Source: Anaeromicrobium sediminis (GTDB taxonomy: Bacteria; Bacillota; Clostridia; Peptostreptococcales; Thermotaleaceae). From it: 64,000 nucleotides of DNA. Shown here piece by piece: positions 9,041 to 17,466 of the stretch (position 1 is its first letter; every line of letters starts with the position of its first letter). A program made the translations under genes and the position numbers. The stretch spans positions 55,840 to 119,839 of the forward strand of contig NZ_NIBG01000012.1 in NCBI RefSeq assembly GCF_002270055.1, in the 5' to 3' direction. A model generated the notes under the pieces. That model saw nothing but the letters and a program-made list of their open reading frames with translations, had not been told where the DNA came from and ran no database searches.

Positions 9041-9098
9041 ATAATAAATGTAGGGGTGTTAGTATTTGGATAAATACTAACACCCCTACATTTATTAT
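9041..9098 (+). terminator. 27-bp perfect hairpin, terminator of the orphan kinase gene
   Basis: Bases 9041-9067 are perfectly complementary to 9072-9098 around a GGAT loop. The GC-rich core TAGGGGTGTTAG is followed by an AT-rich outer stem. It lies 14 bases after the kinase stop codon, between convergent genes. The stem is much longer than most terminators. Confidence 0.75.
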
Positions 9099-9101
9099 AC
9101 A

Positions 9102-9149
9102 GCCAAAAGTAAAAAGCTTGTAATACTTAAATAAGTATTACAAGCTTTT
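9102..9149 (-). terminator. Terminator of the minus-strand NuoEF-type operon
   Basis: The stem AAAAGCTTGTAATACTT / AAGTATTACAAGCTTTT has a 4-base loop (9112-9149). On the minus strand it is followed by TTACTTTT. It lies 35 bases beyond the stop of the large fusion gene. Confidence 0.8.
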
Positions 9150-9184
9150 CACCTTTTATATATTATGTCAGTTGTTGTCTAAAA

Positions 9185-12100
9185 TTAAATTAAATTTTCA
9201 CTCTCAAGATATTTTGAAAATAATTCTGTAGTATTATTAGTATTATCAAGTTTAGCAAATAACATGTCACTAGAAAGCACTTGTAGTTTAGCTTTTCCAC
9301 CTTCAAAGTTAAATCCACTTGAGAATGATTTATATTTTGATAATACTTCTTCTGTTATTTGATCTATGTTAATATAATTTATTTTGTATTCTAATAAATT
9401 ACATAAGTTAATTACAGTCTCAATATTTTTACCTAAAGATTTATGGTCATTAATCTTTTGGGTTGTGCCTTCAGAGTTAGTATAAGTTCCCCTAGATTCT
9501 AATAGGCCAGCGGAAGGTAATACCACATGGGCGCTATCTGTTGTGTCATTAGTGTATTGATCTAGGGCTACTAAGAACTCTAGTTTACTTGTATCTACAC
9601 AAGTTGGAATATTCTCACCAAATGTAAGAAGACATTTAATGTTTCCATCTTGAATACTTTCCACTACACTTTCAAAACCATTAATATTCAGGTTTGATAA
9701 ACCTTGGCTATTACAATTTGGTTTAAGTTGGATTAAACCAGAGCGTGCACAACCTATGTGGTTAGTTACAACAGCCATATTAGCTAATAATTTAGCAGCA
9801 GAAGTACTAATATTATTTTGACCAAATACAATCATGGCCTTCTTAGAATTAAAGTAAATATTAGCTATTTCTTTAGCCTCATCACTTGGAGTTATACCTT
9901 CTAAACTTTCTTTTAACTCATTAAAGTTATCTGCATTCTTAGGTACAGCACCTAGGTCAACTAAAGCCTTTAATACTTCATTTAAGAATAAAGTATTATT
10001 CTCTGGATAGAAACTATTATGAGCCCATTCATCAGCAGTAGTAGACTCAGAATTTATAACTAATAATTTAGTATTATTCTTAACTGCTTTTTTAATTTTA
10101 GTACCTACTACAGGGAATTCTTTCATCATATCAGCACCAACTAAAAGAATTGTATCAGTAGATAATAATTCATCATACTTACTAGTAGAAGAATCATAGC
10201 CTATAACATCTTTTATACCCTCTGACAGCTTATTGAAAGAGAAAATGTTATTAGTACCTATTACTTCCTTAGCAAATCTAGAAATCATGTGAATTTCTTC
10301 GTTAGAATACTTATCAGAGATAGATACTCCTATGGAATCAGAACCATATAAAAACTTTAAGCTTTGGATTTTCTTAGCAGCAGTTAACAGTCCTTCATTC
10401 ATATCTACTTTTTCTAATGAACCATTCTTTCTAACAAGGGCAGAATCGATTTTCTCACCATGCTTGTGTAGGTCGAAACCAAATCTACCTTTAACACATA
10501 ATAATCCATTATCGACTTTACTATCCTTATTAGGTACAGATCTAACTACTAAATCTCCCTTAGCATGGAGCGTCATATTACATCCAACACTACAGTGAGA
10601 ACATACATGGTTAGATTCATCTGTATCAAGAGGAACATTTTTAGCTATAGGAGATTTTTCTCCTAGTGCTCCTGTTGGACATACACTTACACATTGACCA
10701 CAAGAGATACAATTAGTCTCTTTTAGAGGCTTATCAAGGGCAGGCTTTACGATAGTATCAAATCCTCTATCAACTAAACCTAGGGCACCTACACCCATAA
10801 CTTCATCACAAACTCTTACACATAATCCACATAAGATACACTTATCAGGATTTCTGTCAATAAATGGGTGAGAGTTATCCACTTTTCTATTATGAACTTC
10901 ACCAGCTAATCTATCTGGAGCAACATTATAATCATTAGCATAATCAATAAGTTTACACTCAAAATAATCATGGCAACCACATTCTAAACATCTACTAGCT
11001 TCTTCTATAGCTTGTTCTTCCGTATAACCTTCAACTATTTCGTTAAAGTTAGTATTTCTTTCTTCAGGAAGTAGATGTCTCATATGAGGTCTGTGTTTCT
11101 TTTCTCTATCAGCGAAATCTTCTTCAGTAAGATCATTTCTTTCCACATAGTAAGGCTTTTCATAAGCCACTTCCTTACCATGTAGATAACTATTTATTAT
11201 ATGAGAAGCTTTCTTACCTTCACCAATTGCTTCAATGGCAATACTAGCACCTTTGTTTGTAGCATCTCCAATGGCGAAAACTCCTTCTAAATTAGTTCTA
11301 AAAGTATTTTCATCTGCTATTATAGTATTCCACTTAGTAAGTTCTACATTATCTAATCCTTCAGGAGTTACTCCTTGACCAATGGCGACTATTACTGTAT
11401 CCACATCTAATGTTTCTTCTTCACCCTCAATAGGGATAGGACGTCTTCTGCCACTAGCATCAGGCTCACCTTGCTTCATCTTTTGAAGACGAATCTTAGA
11501 TACTTTTCCATCTTCTCCAATTACTTCAATTGGGTTTACAAGGGTCTTAAAGATTACGCCTTCTTCTTTACCTTCAACTATTTCTATTTCTTCAGCTGGC
11601 ATTTCAGCTTCAGTTCTACGATATATATTATAAACTTCCTTAGCACCAAGTCTAATAGCAGTTCTACAAGCGTCCATAGCAGTGTTTCCTCCACCTACTA
11701 CGGCAACTTTTTCTCCAACTTTCATATGTTCGTTAGTTACTACTTTTCTTAAGAAGTCAATACCACCCATTACTCCATCTAAATCGTCACCTTTACATCT
11801 CATAGAGCTACTATTCCAAGCACCGATTGCTAAAACAACAGCATCAGATGATTCTTGTAACGACTCAAAGGATAAATCCTTTCCTAATCTTGTATTAGGT
11901 ACTAATTTTGCGCCCATTGATTCTATTATTTGGATTTCCTTATCTAAAACAGCCTTAGGAAGTCTGTACTCAGGAATTCCGTATCTCAGCATTCCACCTA
12001 ACTTAGGCATAGCTTCATATATAGTTACATCATGACCTTCCTTAGTTAAATAGTAAGCAGCAGTTAAACCACCAGGACCTCCACCTACTATAGATACTTT

Positions 12101-12682
12101 CTTTCCAGTAGATACTTTAATTTCAGGCATATACTTTTCTACGCCGTTTAAATCAATGTCAGCTACAAAGCTCTTTAACCAAGCAATAGATATAGATTCA
12201 TCAGTTAATTTACGTCTACAGGCGTCTTCACATGGGTGAGGACAAACTCTACCAATACTAGCTGGAAGAGGTAGTTCTTCTTTTATTAATTTCAATGCCT
12301 CGTCATATTGTTTGTTAGCTATAAGACCCACATAACCTTGACAATCAGTATTTGTAGGACAAGCAAGCACACATGGTGGTCTACAATCACCTGTATGATC
12401 TGATAACAATAACTCTAAGGCAGTCTTTCTTGATTCTTTAATACGAGTAGACTTTGTATTTACTACCATGTTGTCAGATGCCTTAGTAGCACAAGAACGT
12501 AGGAGTTTAGGAATTCCCTCAACTTCAACTACACAAAGTCCACAAGAACCATATATTTCAACCCTAGAGTCATAACAAAGGGTTGGGATATATACATCAT
12601 TTTCTTTAGCTATATCTAAAATAGTTTGGCCTTCATGGCCTATTACTTCTTTTCCATCTATATTAAGACGTATTTGTGCCAT
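9185..12682 (-). CDS. Fusion oxidoreductase: 2Fe-2S + GltD/NfnB-like FAD/NAD(P) module + 4Fe-4S + NuoG-like domain
   Basis: This is a ~1165-residue multi-cofactor subunit. A plant-type 2Fe-2S domain comes first (Cys 36, 47, 50, 64). A Cys-rich linker (residues ~100-155) and a GltD/NfnB-like module follow, with GGGPGG near 200 for FAD and GGGNTA near 330 for NAD(P). Then come two 4Fe-4S ferredoxin motifs (CILCGLCVRVC and CISCGQCVSVC), a NuoG/FdhA-type CSHCSVGC cluster, and a molybdopterin-oxidoreductase fold. The place where formate dehydrogenases carry catalytic Sec/Cys has neither, so that fold is probably structural, as in NuoG. No hydrogenase H-cluster motif is present. Together with the NuoF- and NuoE-like genes upstream it looks like an electron-bifurcating NAD(P)H:ferredoxin oxidoreductase, similar to what I recall of the Sporomusa-type Nfn (Stn). 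The ATG at 12682 is chosen because AAGGAGG lies 8 bases before it; an upstream TTG would overlap that site. Confidence 0.88.
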   Translation of the reverse strand: MAQIRLNIDGKEVIGHEGQTILDIAKENDVYIPTLCYDSRVEIYGSCGLCVVEVEGIPKLLRSCATKASDNMVVNTKSTRIKESRKTALELLLSDHTGDCRPPCVLACPTNTDCQGYVGLIANKQYDEALKLIKEELPLPASIGRVCPHPCEDACRRKLTDESISIAWLKSFVADIDLNGVEKYMPEIKVSTGKKVSIVGGGPGGLTAAYYLTKEGHDVTIYEAMPKLGGMLRYGIPEYRLPKAVLDKEIQIIESMGAKLVPNTRLGKDLSFESLQESSDAVVLAIGAWNSSSMRCKGDDLDGVMGGIDFLRKVVTNEHMKVGEKVAVVGGGNTAMDACRTAIRLGAKEVYNIYRRTEAEMPAEEIEIVEGKEEGVIFKTLVNPIEVIGEDGKVSKIRLQKMKQGEPDASGRRRPIPIEGEEETLDVDTVIVAIGQGVTPEGLDNVELTKWNTIIADENTFRTNLEGVFAIGDATNKGASIAIEAIGEGKKASHIINSYLHGKEVAYEKPYYVERNDLTEEDFADREKKHRPHMRHLLPEERNTNFNEIVEGYTEEQAIEEASRCLECGCHDYFECKLIDYANDYNVAPDRLAGEVHNRKVDNSHPFIDRNPDKCILCGLCVRVCDEVMGVGALGLVDRGFDTIVKPALDKPLKETNCISCGQCVSVCPTGALGEKSPIAKNVPLDTDESNHVCSHCSVGCNMTLHAKGDLVVRSVPNKDSKVDNGLLCVKGRFGFDLHKHGEKIDSALVRKNGSLEKVDMNEGLLTAAKKIQSLKFLYGSDSIGVSISDKYSNEEIHMISRFAKEVIGTNNIFSFNKLSEGIKDVIGYDSSTSKYDELLSTDTILLVGADMMKEFPVVGTKIKKAVKNNTKLLVINSESTTADEWAHNSFYPENNTLFLNEVLKALVDLGAVPKNADNFNELKESLEGITPSDEAKEIANIYFNSKKAMIVFGQNNISTSAAKLLANMAVVTNHIGCARSGLIQLKPNCNSQGLSNLNINGFESVVESIQDGNIKCLLTFGENIPTCVDTSKLEFLVALDQYTNDTTDSAHVVLPSAGLLESRGTYTNSEGTTQKINDHKSLGKNIETVINLCNLLEYKINYINIDQITEEVLSKYKSFSSGFNFEGGKAKLQVLSSDMLFAKLDNTNNTTELFSKYLESENLI

Positions 12683-12695
12683 AATAAATACCTCC

Positions 12696-14444
12696 TTAGT
12701 CAATTACTATTGCATCAAATTTACAAGCGGCCATACATTTGCCACATTTGATACAAGTATCCACATCAATAGTATGTTTTGTTTTAACACTACCTGAAAT
12801 TGCATCAACAGGGCAATTTCTACTACAAAGTGTACATCCAATACATTTGTCTGTAATTCTGTAAGTAAGAAGTTCAGTACATTGTTTAGCAGTACACTTC
12901 TTATTTAAGATATGATCTTCATATTCATTTCTAAAATATTTAATAGTAGTTAAAACTGGGTTTGGTGCAGTTTGACCTAGACCACATAGAGAACCTTCTT
13001 TTATTTTTACAGATAAATCTTCTAATAATTCTATGTCGCCTTCCTTACCGTCACCGTCACAGATACGTGTAAGGATTTCTAGCATTCTTTTAGTACCTAT
13101 CCTACAGTGGATACATTTACCACAAGACTCTTCACGAGTAAATGCTAAGAAGAATCTAGCCATATCTACCATACATGTAGTTTCATCCATTACTACCATT
13201 CCACCAGAACCCATTATGGCACCAGTTTTATTTATTGATTCATAGTCAACGGAAGTTTCGATAAGTTCTTTAGGAATACATCCACCTGATGGTCCACCCA
13301 TTTGAACGGCTTTAAATTCCTTATTATCTTTAATTCCGCCTCCAATGTTATAGATAACTTCTTTTAAGCTTATTCCCATTGGAACTTCCACAAGTCCACC
13401 ATTTTGAATCTTTCCAGTTAAAGCGAAAACTTTAGTTCCATTAGACTTCTCCGTCCCCATACTAGAAAAAGCTTCACCGCCATTTAATAATATCCAAGGA
13501 ACATTTGCAAAGGTCTCAACGTTATTAATATTAGTAGGTTGTTGCCAATATCCCTTTTGAGCAGGGAATGGAGGCTTAAGCCTAGGCATACCACGTTCAC
13601 CTTCAAGGGATGCAATCAATGCAGTTTCTTCTCCACATACGAAAGCACCAGCACCTGCTTTAATTCTTAAATCAAAGTTAAGTCCCTTAATTCCAAAGAT
13701 ATCTTTTCCTAAGAAACCCTTTTCACGAGCTTGCTCGATTGCTAATTGTAATCTTTCTATAGCTAATGGGTACTCAGCACGTACATATACAATACCTTCT
13801 TCAGCTCCCATTGCATAAGCACCAATCATCATTCCTTCAATTAGGTTATGAGGATCTCCTTCTAAAACAGATCTATCCATAAATGCTCCTGGATCTCCTT
13901 CGTCTGCATTACATACCATATACTTTGGAGTAGCTTTACTGTTTTTGGCCGCATTCCACTTAAACCATGTAGGGAATCCTGCTCCTCCACGACCACGAAG
14001 ACCTGAAACTTTGATTACTTCAATAACTTGATCAGGAGTCATTTCTTTTACGCATTTTTGAATAGCTTTATATCCATCGATTTCTGTGTATTCATCTATA
14101 TTTTCAGGGTTTATGATACCACAATTTCTAAGGGCTATTCTACTTTGAGAATTTAATATAGTTGAAGAAACGTCATCCATTAAATACTCATCTATAGGAT
14201 TGCCATTTTTTAAGTGTTTTTCAATTATTTCCTTAGCCATTTCTTCATCCACTTTAACGTAAGTGAATTTTTTGTCATTTTCAACTAAATCAATAATTGG
14301 TTCAAGATAACACATACCAATACATCCTGTTGTGGAGATGGTAGCCGTTATGTTAGAATTATCTATTTCTTCCTTGAACAATGAGTATACTTTGTTAGCA
14401 CCAGCTGCAATACCGCAACTTCCTTGTCCGATAATAACCTTCAC
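12696..14444 (-). CDS. NuoF/HydB-like NADH-binding flavoprotein subunit
   Basis: The protein has 582 residues. An N-terminal thioredoxin-like 2Fe-2S region (Cys-containing TTGCIGMC) precedes the NuoF core. The core has the NADH/FMN-binding stretch RGRGGAGFPTWFKW (about residue 150), ADEGDPGAF for FMN, and ESCGKCIHCRIG for the N3-type 4Fe-4S cluster. A C-terminal two-cluster ferredoxin domain (CIGCTLCSRNC, CIKCGKCMAAC) matches HydB of bifurcating hydrogenases. It would exchange electrons with NAD(H). It starts with GTG three bases after the stop of the NuoE-like gene; its GGGGG ribosome-binding site lies inside that gene's end, so translation is probably coupled. The fusion gene follows after 13 bases. 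Confidence 0.95.
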   Translation of the reverse strand: MKVIIGQGSCGIAAGANKVYSLFKEEIDNSNITATISTTGCIGMCYLEPIIDLVENDKKFTYVKVDEEMAKEIIEKHLKNGNPIDEYLMDDVSSTILNSQSRIALRNCGIINPENIDEYTEIDGYKAIQKCVKEMTPDQVIEVIKVSGLRGRGGAGFPTWFKWNAAKNSKATPKYMVCNADEGDPGAFMDRSVLEGDPHNLIEGMMIGAYAMGAEEGIVYVRAEYPLAIERLQLAIEQAREKGFLGKDIFGIKGLNFDLRIKAGAGAFVCGEETALIASLEGERGMPRLKPPFPAQKGYWQQPTNINNVETFANVPWILLNGGEAFSSMGTEKSNGTKVFALTGKIQNGGLVEVPMGISLKEVIYNIGGGIKDNKEFKAVQMGGPSGGCIPKELIETSVDYESINKTGAIMGSGGMVVMDETTCMVDMARFFLAFTREESCGKCIHCRIGTKRMLEILTRICDGDGKEGDIELLEDLSVKIKEGSLCGLGQTAPNPVLTTIKYFRNEYEDHILNKKCTAKQCTELLTYRITDKCIGCTLCSRNCPVDAISGSVKTKHTIDVDTCIKCGKCMAACKFDAIVID

Positions 14445-14447
14445 CTT

Positions 14448-14942
14448 TTATACCCCCTTGTTACTTTCTTCAGAAGCTTTAATGTCCTTGATAATATCCC
14501 TTGCTGATTTAGGTGTAAGCTTGCCGTACGTTTCTCCATTGATCATCATAACAGGAGATAAACTACAACAACCCAAACAGGCAACATTATTTAGTGTAAA
14601 TAGACCATCTTCAGTAGTTTCACCTTCGCTTACGCCAAGTTCTTCACATATTGCATTTTCAACAGCTTTAGAACCATTAACATGGCAAGCAGTACCTTGA
14701 CATAACATTATCAAATGTTTTCCTACTGGCTTTAATCTAAATTGCGTATAAAAAGTTGCAACTCCATAAACCTTAGCAGGTTTTACAGAAAGTTTTTCTG
14801 CAATATACAATAATACCTTTTCTGGTAGATACCCATAAATATCCTGTGCCTTTTGAAGGACAGTTATCAAGCTACCTTTAGAATCTTTATACTTTTCTAT
14901 AACTGGATCCAATTCTTTAAAATTGATACAGCAACATTCCAT
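14448..14942 (-). CDS. NuoE/HydC-like 2Fe-2S subunit
   Basis: This is a ~164-residue thioredoxin-fold ferredoxin of the NuoE family. The four cluster ligands are visible in CQGTACHVNG and, further on, VACLGCCSLSP. The N-terminal helical domain carries the typical LITVLQKAQDIYGYLP segment. It should relay electrons from the flavin site of the NuoF-like partner. ATG at 14942 is preferred: AAGGAG sits 8 bases upstream, whereas the in-frame GTG nine bases earlier overlaps the ribosome-binding site. It is the first gene of the three-gene operon, behind a promoter at 15064-15091 and a leader of roughly 115 bases. Confidence 0.95.
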   Translation of the reverse strand: MECCCINFKELDPVIEKYKDSKGSLITVLQKAQDIYGYLPEKVLLYIAEKLSVKPAKVYGVATFYTQFRLKPVGKHLIMLCQGTACHVNGSKAVENAICEELGVSEGETTEDGLFTLNNVACLGCCSLSPVMMINGETYGKLTPKSARDIIKDIKASEESNKGV

Positions 14943-15063
14943 GATACACACTCCTTTTAACAGAAATATTCGAAAATTCAGCCGATTAGAGAAGTAAAAA
15001 AAATAAAATTAATTGCGAAATCTTTTTATAATTTTCTTTATCTACGTGAAATTTAATAAACCT

Positions 15064-15091
15064 ATTATAACATACTTTGTGAAACAAACAA
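15064..15091 (-). promoter_or_regulatory. Sigma-A promoter of the NuoEF-type operon
   Basis: On the minus strand, TTGTTT (15091-15086) and TATAAT (15069-15064) are separated by 16 bases. Transcription would start near 15057. A small dyad, TTTGTTTCACAAA, lies between the two boxes and could be a repressor site, but it does not match the Rex consensus well. Confidence 0.6.
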
Positions 15092-15369
15092 TAAAAAATT
15101 TTTAAAAAAATACAATTTTAAATAATGGAAATTGCATTGTCCTTGAAAAAAGTGGAAGTTGCAAAGTGGACAAGCTAGTATAATACATAAAAAAATACAT
15201 GTATACAAAAAAATGACCCAGAATATTCTGAAAAAAGAAATTGAAAACTGAAAAAGTCATCAAAATGAAAGGGAGGAGAAGGGGTTTTATCTGAAAATTT
15301 AGAAAAGAATCAAATGCCACATGAAATGAATGGAAAAAATTCAAAATACTATAATTAATATTGTATAAA

Positions 15370-15393
15370 AAAAGAGCTGCAAAGCAGCTCTGG
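15370..15393 (-). terminator. Terminator of gpmI
   Basis: The stem AGAGCTGC / GCAGCTCT with an AAA loop (15373-15391) is followed on the minus strand by a run of seven T. It starts 6 bases after the gpmI stop. Confidence 0.85.
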
Positions 15394-15396
15394 TTT

Positions 15397-16956
15397 TTAT
15401 GCATTTCCTAAGGCTAAATCTTTCACATCTACTAGTAATGACTCGCCAGACATTTCTGCTGGTTTATCTAAATCCATAAGAGATAATAAAGTAGGTGCTA
15501 AATCAGCTAATTTACCATCTTTTAAATCAAAGTTACAATTTTCTTTAACTAATACAAGGGGAACTGGGTTAGTAGAGTGAGCAGTAATCACATTATCATT
15601 TAAATCTAACATTTCATCTGAATTACCATGGTCTGCTGTGATTAATATTTGTCCACCAGTTTTTAAAGTGGCATCTACTACTTTACCTACACAAGCATCC
15701 ACTGTTTCAACAGCTTTGATTGCTGCAGGTATATCTCCTGTATGTCCTACCATGTCTGGATTAGCAAAGTTAACTATGATTAAGTCATAATCTTGCTTTT
15801 CTATTTGTTCAACTAATCTTTCAGTTACTTCGCTAGCGCTCATCTCAGGTTTCATGTCATAAGTTGCAACCTTTGGAGATGGAATTAATATTCTATCTTC
15901 ACCCTTGTAAGGATCTTCAACACCACCGTTAAAGAAGAATGTAACGTGGGCATATTTTTCTGTTTCTGCTATTCTCAGTTGTTTAAGTCCTAGATTTGAT
16001 ACATATTCTCCCAGTGTATTTACTAATGTTTGAGGCTTAAATGCCACATCCACATTAGGCATAGAGGCATCGTATTGAGTCATGCAAACGTAGTTGACTT
16101 TGAAGAATCCTTTCTTTCTTTCAAATCCATCAAAATTACTATCAACAAAAGTACGAGTTATTTCCCTTGCTCTATCAGGTCTGAAGTTAAACATAATAAT
16201 AGAGTCGTCTTCATTAACAGTAGCAACAGGTACTCCATCTTTTAATATTACAGTTGGTTTAACAAATTCATCTAATTCGTCTTTAGAATAGGAGTTTTCA
16301 ACGGCTTCTACAGCGTTAGATGCAGTTTCTCCTTCTCCTAAAACTATGGCATTGTAAGCTTTTTCTACTCTTTCCCAACGGTTATCCCTATCCATTGCAT
16401 AGAAACGGCCACTTATTGTAGCAATCTCACCAACCCCAATTTCTTCTAATTTGTCTTCTAATTGAGAAACAAATTCTTTAGCACTTGAAGGTGGCACGTC
16501 ACGTCCATCTAAGAATGGATGAACATATACTTTCTTAAGTCCATTTTCTTTAGCAAATGTTAAAAGAGCATAAAGGTGAGTGTTGTGACTGTGAACTCCA
16601 CCATCTGATAATAAGCCCCATAAGTGCAGTGCACTATTATTATCTTTAGCATTTTTAATAGCCTTTAATAAAGCTTCATTTTCAAAGATAGTTTTTTCTT
16701 CAATAGCTTTAGTTATTCTTGTAAGTTCTTGATATACAACTCTTCCGGCTCCAATGTTTAAGTGGCCTACTTCTGAATTTCCCATTTGCCCATCTGGTAA
16801 TCCAACTTCAAGTCCACTTGCTTGTATGATACTTGTAGGATAGTTGTTAGTCAATTGGTCTAGATTAGGTATGTTAGCTAATTTAATAGCATTACCCTTT
16901 TCTGATTCGCTGATTCCATATCCATCTAGAATCATCAATACTGTATTTTTTTTCAT
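15397..16956 (-). CDS. gpmI: 2,3-bisphosphoglycerate-independent phosphoglycerate mutase
   Basis: This 519-residue enzyme interconverts 3- and 2-phosphoglycerate in glycolysis and is Mn2+-dependent. The N-terminus LMILDGYG carries the first metal ligand. GQMGNSEVGHLNIGAGR holds the phospho-Ser nucleophile (about residue 62). HPFLDGRDVPP, ITADHGNSDEM and AHSTNPVP supply further metal and substrate ligands. Length and motif order match the iPGM family. The ATG is preceded by GGGGG. Unlike in many Clostridia it is not next to gapA, pgk, tpiA or eno, and it appears to be transcribed alone with its own terminator. Confidence 0.97.
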   Translation of the reverse strand: MKKNTVLMILDGYGISESEKGNAIKLANIPNLDQLTNNYPTSIIQASGLEVGLPDGQMGNSEVGHLNIGAGRVVYQELTRITKAIEEKTIFENEALLKAIKNAKDNNSALHLWGLLSDGGVHSHNTHLYALLTFAKENGLKKVYVHPFLDGRDVPPSSAKEFVSQLEDKLEEIGVGEIATISGRFYAMDRDNRWERVEKAYNAIVLGEGETASNAVEAVENSYSKDELDEFVKPTVILKDGVPVATVNEDDSIIMFNFRPDRAREITRTFVDSNFDGFERKKGFFKVNYVCMTQYDASMPNVDVAFKPQTLVNTLGEYVSNLGLKQLRIAETEKYAHVTFFFNGGVEDPYKGEDRILIPSPKVATYDMKPEMSASEVTERLVEQIEKQDYDLIIVNFANPDMVGHTGDIPAAIKAVETVDACVGKVVDATLKTGGQILITADHGNSDEMLDLNDNVITAHSTNPVPLVLVKENCNFDLKDGKLADLAPTLLSLMDLDKPAEMSGESLLVDVKDLALGNA

Positions 16957-17439
16957 GAATATTGCCCCCTTGGATATATTTATATTTATTTTACATGGGA
17001 AGGTTATGAAAAGTATATTAGAGGTTTTAGTGTACTACTCAAAATCAAATATAATAACCGACCCTATGGTAGATTGTCTATATTTTATCGATAGATTATA
17101 TTATACAATAGATGAAGGTATAAATACAACTCGTTTAAATATAATACCTCATATAGAAAAAATACCCTATAAATGAAAACGTATTCACAGAAAAAAGGCA
17201 AAATCATAAGGAAAAGTGTTAATTAAATAACAAAGAATTAGCTTCATATTATATGGATTTAAAATTTTTTATGTACAATTATAATGAAAAATAATAGGAA
17301 TAAATTGCTTAAAAGAATGAATCTGATTAAAAAATTCACAATAATGAACTGTGAAGGAAGATGGGGCTGGGGAAAGATTTCTTTCAAAATTTATTAAATC
17401 GATTGTAACTTTTAGGAATTATAGTTTGGAAAAAAAATA
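16957..17439. other. Intergenic region upstream of gpmI
   Basis: About 480 bases of AT-rich sequence lie between gpmI and the terminator of the helicase gene. The gpmI promoter should be here, but I found no convincing -35/-10 pair. There is no supported small gene: the one open frame (16844-17176) overlaps the gpmI start antisense and has no ribosome-binding site. Confidence 0.5.
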
Positions 17440-17466
17440 AGAGGTAAGGAGAGTTCCTTACCTCTA
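17430..17466 (-). terminator. Terminator of the UvrD-type helicase gene
   Basis: The stem AGAGGTAAGGA / TCCTTACCTCT (17440-17465) has a 4-base loop and overlaps the stop codon. On the minus strand it is followed by TATTTTTTTT. Confidence 0.9.

Larger units (their letters stand above)
14943..15396. other. Intergenic region between the NuoEF-type operon and gpmI
   Basis: It holds the minus-strand operon leader and promoter and, at its right end, the gpmI terminator. In between (15100-15365) I see only AT-rich sequence and two loose copies of a TGGAARTTGCA word at about 15126 and 15151. No convincing small gene or structured RNA was found. Confidence 0.6.

Noticed and set aside
9185..12682. Formate dehydrogenase or iron hydrogenase catalytic subunit
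   Set aside because: The NuoG/FdhA-like C-terminus has the 4Fe-4S motif but no Sec (no in-frame TGA) or Cys at the molybdenum site. The hydrogenase H-cluster motifs (TSCxPxW, MPCxxK, ExMxCxGGC) are absent.
15102..15404. Minus-strand open frame of 100 residues
   Set aside because: It is Phe/Leu-rich from AT-rich composition, lies across the gpmI terminator, and has no ribosome-binding site.
16844..17176. Plus-strand open frame at the gpmI start
   Set aside because: It overlaps gpmI antisense and lacks a ribosome-binding site.
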